A stretch of DNA of 21,369 nucleotides from Dehalococcoidales bacterium (GTDB lineage Bacteria; Chloroflexota; Dehalococcoidia; Dehalococcoidales; UBA3254), in contig JAFGOB010000113.1 in assembly GCA_016926695.1 (NCBI GenBank), positions 1 to 21,369 of the forward strand, read 5' to 3'. A model generated the notes under the pieces. It was given only the letters and a program-made list of their open reading frames with translations, did no database searches and was not told where the DNA came from. This document shows, piece by piece, positions 14,167-21,369 of the stretch. The stretch's first letter is position 1. Every line of letters begins with the position of its first letter. Position numbers and translations under genes: made by a program.

Positions 14167-14175
14167 TGTTATAAT
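14167..14175 (+). promoter_or_regulatory. Extended -10 promoter giving a leaderless pcrA transcript
   Basis: TG-T-TATAAT (14167-14175) is a perfect extended -10 element. It ends 6 nt before the pcrA ATG, so transcription should begin at or next to the start codon. No -35 box is evident, which is usual with an extended -10. No Shine-Dalgarno sequence precedes the ATG, which agrees with leaderless translation. Confidence 0.6.
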
Positions 14176-14181
14176 AGGCTC

Positions 14182-16365
<2,184 letters not shown>

Positions 16366-16487
16366 TAACATTGTTGGCAGGATATATCTTCTTTAGTTGG
16401 AAAAACTACTAATTGCCTCATGGAGAGAGTAAGGCTAGCAATGACGAGATCTGAGGTATTTTTATAAAGTATAGAAGCAGGAGTACG

Positions 16488-16504
16488 GCGGCCCTGGCGG
16501 CCGC
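16488..16504. other. GC-rich hairpin upstream of the valS promoter
   Basis: GCGGCC (16488-16493) and GGCCGC (16499-16504) pair over 6 bp with a 5-nt loop, 122 nt after the pcrA stop and just before the valS -35 box. There is no T-run, so a terminator role is weakly supported. The rest of the 208-nt gap shows no T-box motif. Confidence 0.4.
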
Positions 16505-16510
16505 TAAAAG

Positions 16511-16539
16511 TTGAAAAAAAGCCTCTATCAATATATATT
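16511..16539 (+). promoter_or_regulatory. valS promoter
   Basis: TTGAAA (16511-16516), a 17-nt spacer and TATATT (16534-16539) give 9 of 12 consensus positions at ideal spacing. The predicted start near 16546 leaves a 28-nt leader that holds the AAGGA ribosome site of valS. Such a short leader leaves no room for a tRNA-sensing T-box. Confidence 0.65.
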
Positions 16540-16573
16540 CTGAAAAATAAAACTAACGTAAGGAACTGAAATT

Positions 16574-19243
16574 ATGCCGGACAAAGCCGATTCCCAGTTT
16601 GATATGGCCAAAGCCTATGAAGCCTCATCCGTTGAGGACAAATGGTACCGCTTCTGGATGGAAAAGGGGTATTTCAAGCCCGTTGTAGACCCGGACAAAA
16701 GGCCGTTTACACTTATTATGCCGCCTCCCAATGTCACCGGAGAGCTGCATGTCGGTCATGCCCTGACTGCTACCATAGAGGATATCATGGTACGCTGGCA
16801 CCGCATGAAGGGCGATCCCACGCTCTGGGTGCCGGGCGTTGACCATTCGGGTATCGCTGCCCAGGTAGTCGTCGAGAGAATGCTGGCCAAAGAAAAGCTG
16901 ACGCGTCACCAGATCGGCCGCGAAAAATTCGATCAGCGTATGAAGGAATGGGCCGCTACCGCCCGCAGGTCCATTACCAACCAGCACATGAAGCTGGGTG
17001 TCTCCTGCGACTGGAGCCGGGAATGCTATACCCTGGACCCCGGACCCAGCAAAGCTGTCCGTACGACCTTTAAACGGCTGTTTGATAAAGGACTGATATA
17101 CCGTGGAGAGCGTATAGCCAACTGGTGCCCGAGATGCGCCACGGTGCTTTCAGATCTTGAGGTCGATCACAAGGATACCGCCGGGCATCTCTGGTATATC
17201 CGCTATCCGCTGGAGGACGGCAGCGGTTTTATTACGGTAGCTACCACGCGTCCCGAGACCATGCTGGGCGATACCGCAGTAGCCGTAAATCCTTCCGACC
17301 ATCGCTATGCCGGGATGGTGGGTAAAAACCTGCTACTGCCCCTTATACACCGGGTAATCCCTATCGTGCCGGATGAGGCTATCGATATCGCCTTCGGCAC
17401 CGGGGCCGTCAAGGTAACGCCCGGCCACGACCCGGTGGACTTCGATATCGGTCAGCGGCACAATCTGCCGCTGATAAACATACTCAACGGGGATGCCACC
17501 CTGAATGAAAATGCGGGCATATACCGCGGTCTTGACCGCTTCGCCGGCCGTCAGAAGGTGGTGGAGGACCTGGAAAAGGAGGGTCTGCTGGAAAAGACGG
17601 AGAACTATTCCCATGCCGTCGGCCATTGCCAGCGCTGCCAGACCGTTATTGAACCGCTGGCCAGCCAGCAGTGGTTTGTGAAAATGGAACCTCTGGCCGG
17701 ACCCGCCATCGAAGCGGTTAAAGACGGCCGCATCAGGATAATTCCGGAGCGTTTCAACCGGGTCTATCTAAACTGGATGGAAAATATCCGGGACTGGTGC
17801 ATCAGCCGCCAGCTCTGGTGGGGACACCGCATACCTGTCTGGTACTGCCGGGACTGCGGTGAAATGACTGTTGCCATAGAAGATCCCACGACCTGCCGCT
17901 GCGGGTCCGGGCATATCGAGCAGGACAACGATGTCCTGGATACCTGGTTCAGCTCCGGATTATGGCCGCATTCCACGCTGGGCTGGCCTGATAAGACGCC
18001 CGAGCTGGCCTATTTTTACCCGACCTCGGTAATGGAGACCGCCTATGACATTATTTTCTTCTGGGTGGCCCGCATGATCATGATGGGACTGGAAAACATG
18101 GGCGATATTCCCTTTCATACTGTTTATCTTCATGGCCTGGTCCGCGATGAGAAGGGCGAAAAGATGAGCAAGGTCAAGGGCAACGTACTCAATCCGCTCG
18201 AGGCTATACGGGAATACGGCACGGATGCTTTGCGCTTTGCCCTGTCAACCGGCACCTCCCCCGGAAACGATATGAAGATGGCGGCCTCCAAAATGGAGTC
18301 CAGCCGTAATTTCGCCAACAAGATCTGGAACGCGGGCCGCTTTGTTATTAAAAGCCTTCCGGACGGATATACTCATCCGGACCTCAAAAAAGAGGGTATG
18401 CCACTGGAAGACCGCTGGATAATAAGCCGGCTGAACCGCACTATCATCAGTACGGGTAAATTGATGGAGGACTTCCAGTTCGGAGAAGCCCAGAGACAGA
18501 TCTATGATTTTCTCTGGAGCGAGTTCTGCGACTGGTACATCGAGATAGCCAAGGTACGCCTGAGAGAACCGGATAGCGTTTCGCCCCTGCCTGTCCTGGT
18601 GCATGTGTTTGAGGCTTCAATGCGGCTGCTTCATCCCTATATGCCCTTTGTTACCGAGGAACTGTGGCAGACGTTGAACAGCCGGATGGCGGCGGACGGC
18701 GACAGGCCCGCCTCCATTATGATCGCAGCCTACCCGTATGGAGATGAAGCGGCATTTGATCCTGAGGCGGAGCATGTCATCGAGTCGGTTATCGAAGTGA
18801 TACATTCCATCCGCAACGCCCGCGCCGAACACCATGTGGAAAGCAGCAGGCGCATAGAAGCCGGGATTTACGCCGGAGACCTGGCGAAAGCGCTGGCTTC
18901 CTATACCCCGGTTGTTCAGGTCCTGGCCCAGACCAATCCCCCGCAGGTGTTCGCAACGCATCACCAGGGGGGGTCGGACGATAAGGACCTGGTGCTGGTG
19001 TTGAGAGAGACGGAGGTTGTCATACCTCTCGCCAGCATGGTGGACCCGGCTCTGGAGAAGGCCCGCCTGAAGAAAGAGCTGACCGAGGTCAGGGAAAATG
19101 TCGAACGCCTTGAGGCGCGCCTCGGGAATGAGGCCTTTACCGGCAAGGCGCCGCCCGCCGTGGTGCAGAAGGAGCGGGACAGGCTGGCTGCTGGCAGGGA
19201 CAGGATGCAGAGGCTGGAACAGCAGCTCCAGCGTTTTAAATAA
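16574..19243 (+). CDS. valS: Valyl-tRNA synthetase
   Basis: This is an 889-residue class I aminoacyl-tRNA synthetase that charges tRNA-Val. The catalytic Rossmann domain has PPPNVTGELHVGHALT with the HIGH-type motif HVGH (59-62) and the loop KMSKVKGN with KMSKV (530-534). The CP1 editing domain, which clears mischarged Thr-tRNA, lies at about 200-345 with TTRPETMLGDTAVAVNP. Cysteine pairs CPRC (185-188), CQRC (352-355), CRDC (425-428) and CRCG (441-444) suggest zinc sites, as in bacterial and thermophile ValRS. An anticodon-binding helical domain follows, and the last 65 residues form the typical C-terminal coiled coil. The start ATG has AAGGA about 10 nt upstream and its own promoter. Length is normal and no frameshift is seen. 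Confidence 0.98.
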   Translation: MPDKADSQFDMAKAYEASSVEDKWYRFWMEKGYFKPVVDPDKRPFTLIMPPPNVTGELHVGHALTATIEDIMVRWHRMKGDPTLWVPGVDHSGIAAQVVVERMLAKEKLTRHQIGREKFDQRMKEWAATARRSITNQHMKLGVSCDWSRECYTLDPGPSKAVRTTFKRLFDKGLIYRGERIANWCPRCATVLSDLEVDHKDTAGHLWYIRYPLEDGSGFITVATTRPETMLGDTAVAVNPSDHRYAGMVGKNLLLPLIHRVIPIVPDEAIDIAFGTGAVKVTPGHDPVDFDIGQRHNLPLINILNGDATLNENAGIYRGLDRFAGRQKVVEDLEKEGLLEKTENYSHAVGHCQRCQTVIEPLASQQWFVKMEPLAGPAIEAVKDGRIRIIPERFNRVYLNWMENIRDWCISRQLWWGHRIPVWYCRDCGEMTVAIEDPTTCRCGSGHIEQDNDVLDTWFSSGLWPHSTLGWPDKTPELAYFYPTSVMETAYDIIFFWVARMIMMGLENMGDIPFHTVYLHGLVRDEKGEKMSKVKGNVLNPLEAIREYGTDALRFALSTGTSPGNDMKMAASKMESSRNFANKIWNAGRFVIKSLPDGYTHPDLKKEGMPLEDRWIISRLNRTIISTGKLMEDFQFGEAQRQIYDFLWSEFCDWYIEIAKVRLREPDSVSPLPVLVHVFEASMRLLHPYMPFVTEELWQTLNSRMAADGDRPASIMIAAYPYGDEAAFDPEAEHVIESVIEVIHSIRNARAEHHVESSRRIEAGIYAGDLAKALASYTPVVQVLAQTNPPQVFATHHQGGSDDKDLVLVLRETEVVIPLASMVDPALEKARLKKELTEVRENVERLEARLGNEAFTGKAPPAVVQKERDRLAAGRDRMQRLEQQLQRFK

Positions 19244-19257
19244 TATTGCATCGTAGA

Positions 19258-19299
19258 GGCGGACCCCTGTGTCCGCCCAATTCTATATATGTCCGCCCA
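19258..19299. repeat. Palindrome GGCGGAC/GTCCGCC with extra right-arm copy
   Basis: GGCGGAC (19258-19264) and GTCCGCC (19271-19277) form a 7-bp hairpin 14 nt after the valS stop. The right end TGTCCGCCCA (19270-19279) is repeated at 19290-19299. It may serve as the 3' end of the valS transcript. It belongs to the same loose class of GC-rich intergenic palindromes. Confidence 0.5.
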
Positions 19300-19460
19300 T
19301 CTTATGTATGTTCTTACCCATTCTGGGCCCCGATGGTCCCCATTCGCCTGTCAAGGTGTGAGATCTCCGGTTTCATCCGTTCCTTTTTTTACATTCTTCT
19401 ACCTTGTTATCTCCCGGGTGATTTTCACAACATACCTGAGTTGGCCAATGATCCGGAAGT
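19300..19460. other. Uncharacterised part of the valS-dehydrogenase gap
   Basis: The gap between valS and the dehydrogenase gene runs from 19244 to 20120. Besides the palindromes and the HicBA remnant listed separately, this section and 19981-20120 have no recognisable gene, only short frames with many stops. Confidence 0.5.
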
Positions 19461-19485
19461 AGGGACGGGTTTCGAACCCGTCCCT
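19461..19485. repeat. Perfect palindrome just after the hicA remnant
   Basis: AGGGACGGGTT (19461-19471) and AACCCGTCCCT (19475-19485) form an 11-bp stem with a 3-nt TCG loop. It starts 5 nt past the ancestral stop of the leftward hicA remnant. It resembles a tRNA T-arm at first sight, but the loop is wrong and no other tRNA arms are present. Confidence 0.65.
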
Positions 19486-19490
19486 GTAAA

Positions 19491-19734
19491 TCAGTAAAAC
19501 AATTCTTCGAGAAGTATTTTTTATCTTTTCCCAATTGAATAACAAGACCGTTTATTATCCCGTTCAGCGTACCTGTTTTTAGATGATTATGTTTTGGAAT
19601 GTCAGATGACATTCTTTTCCTTTGATAGTAGCTGTAATTCTTACATGGCTTCCGGTCTGTCTGGATATCTGATACCCATATTTCTCGAGGATTACGGCTA
19701 ATTCGTCTCCACCAATATCTCTGGGTAACTTTAT
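19491..19734 (-). pseudogene. hicA: Decayed hicA toxin gene (start lost, two frameshifts)
   Basis: Read leftward in three pieces, this is a full-length HicA mRNA interferase. Piece 1 is KLPRDIGGDELAVILEKYGY, then QISRQTGSHVRITATIKGKE, then CHLT, and includes the catalytic TGSH histidine. Near 19600 the frame shifts to IPKHNHLKTGTLNGIINGL and VIQLGKDK. In an A-run near 19517-19522 it shifts again to KILLEELFY and a TGA at 19493-19491. Each shift fits loss of one base. The codon where Met should stand is ATA (19734-19732). Intact HicA is a small double-stranded-RNA-binding-fold toxin that cuts mRNA and is neutralised by HicB. This copy cannot make that protein. Sequencing error could explain a homopolymer indel, but not all the lesions. 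Confidence 0.85.
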
Positions 19735-19929
19735 ACAGGAATGACCTCATCCTTTACTATGTGTAAGCGGATAATTGAGGGTCTTTCTGTATCTTCAAAA
19801 TGGCAGCGTACAGCTTATCTTATCATGTGCCTTAATTCATCCAGAGTCTCGGCCTCTGTAAATAAGGGCTCTTGCCGTAAAGCCTCCTTCAATAGCTTCC
19901 TCTATCAAAAAAATAACTTCGCTCTCCAT
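19731..19929 (-). pseudogene. Decayed HicB-like antitoxin gene
   Basis: This is a leftward gene for the small HicB-like antitoxin class that is often mis-annotated as 2-oxoisovalerate dehydrogenase. It starts well: GGAG 7 nt before the ATG at 19929, then MESEVIFLIEEAIEGGFTAR and AL. Near 19858-19866 the frame shifts, apparently through a small deletion, and continues FTEAETLDELRHMIR, an in-frame TAA (19817-19815), then AVRCHFEDTERPSIIRL and HIVKDEVIPV, with a stop at 19733-19731. The stop overlaps the former hicA start codon, the usual arrangement for this pair. A full-length product is impossible. A truncated N-terminal peptide of about 31 residues could still be made. Confidence 0.8.
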
Positions 19930-19973
19930 GCTATGTCTCCATCTCGTAACAATAATAAACCTCTGACAAAACT

Positions 19974-19979
19974 ATTATA
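19974..19979 (-). promoter_or_regulatory. Relic -10 box of the toxin-antitoxin module
   Basis: On the minus strand TATAAT (19979-19974) is a perfect -10 box about 45 nt before the antitoxin ATG. No good -35 hexamer lies 16-18 nt upstream. It is the likely former promoter of the hicBA-type remnant. Confidence 0.4.
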
Positions 19980-20120
19980 GCATTTTCATTCATTCTGGAT
20001 TCCGGATTGGAAAGAGGAAAATGGTGTTTCACATTAGCCCTCATTCATTGTATAAGGATAGCTGACGTGGATTTATCCATCCTGTCTCCCTCTTTAATAC
20101 TTTCATCTGTGGACTGTTTC

Positions 20121-20996
20121 CTATTCGGAACTAATCCGCCTTACCCCGTCATATACCGTTTCCAGGTCCAGCAGGCCGATTAACTGGGAAATTGGTGTCT
20201 GGGCGCCTACCGCAGCAGCCAGTTCCAGGGCCAGGTCCCGGTCCTTGTCATCCAGGCTTTTGGTCCGGTCGTTCCGTTCGGGGATTTGCGAGGCGGGATA
20301 GGGCCGGCGAAGTTGCATGTCCAGGATGCCCATACCCCTGCTGAATCCCGTTGCAACCCTCATGGCGGCAGTCAGTTGATTGTAGTCCAGACCGGCCTTG
20401 AGCCCGATATTGATGCATTCACGGGCATAAACGGCATTCCCGAAAGCCGCCAGGTTATTGACCAGTTTGCCGATCTGTCCGCTTCCTACACCCCCCAGGT
20501 GAAATACATTTTTTGTCAGGGCGCGGAAGACCGGCATGCACTTTTCCACCGCTGTTTGATCGCCTCCGATCATAAGGGTAAATACCGCCGATTCCCGGCC
20601 GGGTGTGAAATCACGGCTTTCGGCGCTTACCGGTGCGTCAACCACCTGTATTCCCTTCTCTTTGCCAAGTACATACAGTTTACGGCAGTATTCCGGGCTG
20701 ACCGTACTGGAGATGACCAGTACACTGCCTTCTTTGATACCCACCCAGACTCCCTCCGGCCCGAAAATAACTTCGTCGTTCTGATGTTCGTCCCGCACGA
20801 TACTGATGATTACATCGCTGCCGGCAGCCGTTTCAAGGCAGGAACGGGCGGATGAAGCACCCAGTGCCATCATCTCATTCACGGCTTCCTGTCTCAGATC
20901 GTAGACTGTCAGCGGAATTTCGCTTTTTGCCAGCGTCCTCGCCATTAATATGCCCATATTGCCCAGGCCGATAAAACCAGCTTTGACAGGATTCAT
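20121..20996 (-). CDS. NAD-binding dehydrogenase, 3-hydroxyisobutyrate dehydrogenase family
   Basis: This 291-residue beta-hydroxyacid dehydrogenase of the HIBADH/6-phosphogluconate dehydrogenase-like family would oxidise or reduce a small 3-hydroxyacid with NAD(P). The N-terminal Rossmann domain opens with GFIGLGNMG (7-15), and Asp33 after the second strand (VYDLR) may set cofactor choice. The catalytic lysine is Lys177 in GSGQIGKLVNN with Asn181. The helical C-terminal domain has DDKDRDLALELAAAVGAQTPI (249-269). The substrate loop after DAPVS reads AESRDFTPGRES instead of the usual GGxxGAxxGT, so the substrate may differ from the named enzymes of the family. The ATG has a strong GGAGG site (21005-21010 region). 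The gene stands alone, divergent from the gene beyond the right edge. Confidence 0.88.
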   Translation of the reverse strand: MNPVKAGFIGLGNMGILMARTLAKSEIPLTVYDLRQEAVNEMMALGASSARSCLETAAGSDVIISIVRDEHQNDEVIFGPEGVWVGIKEGSVLVISSTVSPEYCRKLYVLGKEKGIQVVDAPVSAESRDFTPGRESAVFTLMIGGDQTAVEKCMPVFRALTKNVFHLGGVGSGQIGKLVNNLAAFGNAVYARECINIGLKAGLDYNQLTAAMRVATGFSRGMGILDMQLRRPYPASQIPERNDRTKSLDDKDRDLALELAAAVGAQTPISQLIGLLDLETVYDGVRRISSE

Positions 20997-21369
20997 CTCT
21001 TGTTCCTCCTCTCTACAGCATAAACTATTTTTTAAAAGGCCAGGACGCTTGACGGCAGCATCCTGAAGTATGGTAGCCGGCGCTCCAGCCGCATACCTCG
21101 AAACCGGGTATTGGTGTGGTTGTCCCGGGGATTTTTCGCTGGTAAATATATATTAAACCTTTTATTTGATAACTTGCTAAAGGTATTTACCATATAGTGC
21201 CATTATCCGGAAAATATTTCCAGTACATATTTAAACAATATGCCGGGCGGATTCTCGAATATGTTTGAACCAGATTTAATATTGTCTACACCGGTCTGAG
21301 AGAGCCGCAGTTCCGGTAGGTATAGAGCCAATGTTCCGGAACTGCGGGAACCATCCTTCCGGAGGTGAG
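20997..21369. promoter_or_regulatory. Divergent leader region with hairpin and SD for the next gene
   Basis: This 373-nt region separates the dehydrogenase gene from a gene that must begin just past the window. The last nine bases, GGAGGTGAG (21361-21369), are a near-perfect ribosome site on the plus strand. Upstream, CCGCAGTTCCGG (21305-21316) and CCGGAACTGCGG (21336-21347) form a perfect 12-bp stem with a 19-nt loop. The middle (21140-21290) is AT-rich. I could not place a convincing promoter, and the leader matches no riboswitch that I know. Confidence 0.55.

Noticed and set aside
16366..16573. T-box leader upstream of valS
   Set aside because: No AGGGTGG-type antiterminator motif or specifier stem is present, and the promoter leaves only a 28-nt leader.
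19461..19485. tRNA T-arm (GGTTTCGAACC-like sequence)
   Set aside because: The 7-nt loop does not fit TTCRANY, no acceptor, D or anticodon arms can be found on either side, and the whole is a plain palindrome.
19373..19750. Single 125-codon leftward ORF across the hicA region as a real gene
   Set aside because: Only its middle part is HicA-like. Its start is out of frame with the true N-terminus, and it reads through the ancestral stop, so it is a by-product of frameshifts.

Overview
The window looks like a chromosomal segment from an uncultured Chloroflexota bacterium, probably of the class Dehalococcoidia. This is inferred from protein style rather than from a marker gene: a peptide-binding lipoprotein with a long Thr/Ala/Pro linker, a short-form HisG with HisZ, an NfeD-slipin pair, PcrA and ValRS. 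Coding DNA is moderately GC-rich and intergenic DNA is AT-rich. I see no rRNA, tRNA, CRISPR array, phage or intact insertion sequence.

Layout. A small ubiquitin-like sulfur-carrier-type protein (212-493, +) converges on a peptide ABC transporter operon read leftward (SBP 2606-4327, permease B 1483-2439, permease C 563-1474). The two permeases and the binding protein are present but no ATPase is. Next come four leftward genes: rlmB (9251-9991), hisZ (7928-9148), hisG (6497-7921) and hisD (4779-6113). hisZ and hisG are 6 nt apart. HisG is unusual: it is two short-form HisG catalytic domains fused in one chain, and each half has lost different active-site motifs. A divergent promoter region around 10016-10099 starts the rightward nfeD-slipin pair (10100-12274), a membrane serine protease and its stomatin-like partner. 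After an 0.8 kb gene-poor gap there is a lipoprotein with a duplicated C-terminal domain (13087-14112), then pcrA (14182-16365), which appears to be transcribed as a leaderless mRNA, then valS (16574-19243).

The right end is eroded DNA. Between valS and a leftward 3-hydroxyisobutyrate-dehydrogenase-family gene (20121-20996) lie the remains of a HicBA-type toxin-antitoxin module. Both genes are frameshifted, and one base in their former ATGA overlap turned the toxin start codon into ATA while keeping the antitoxin stop. The window ends in a leader with a 12-bp hairpin and a strong Shine-Dalgarno sequence for a gene beyond the edge.

Several intergenic gaps carry short GC-rich palindromes with differing arm sequences (31-79, 12314-12337, 12496-12524, 12768-12789, 19258-19277, 19461-19485). 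Two gaps (about 6211-6360 and 12525-12680) appear to share a diverged element of about 150 nt. Good sigma-70-type promoter matches were found by eye for the peptide transporter, hisD, hisZG, nfeD, the lipoprotein gene, pcrA and valS.
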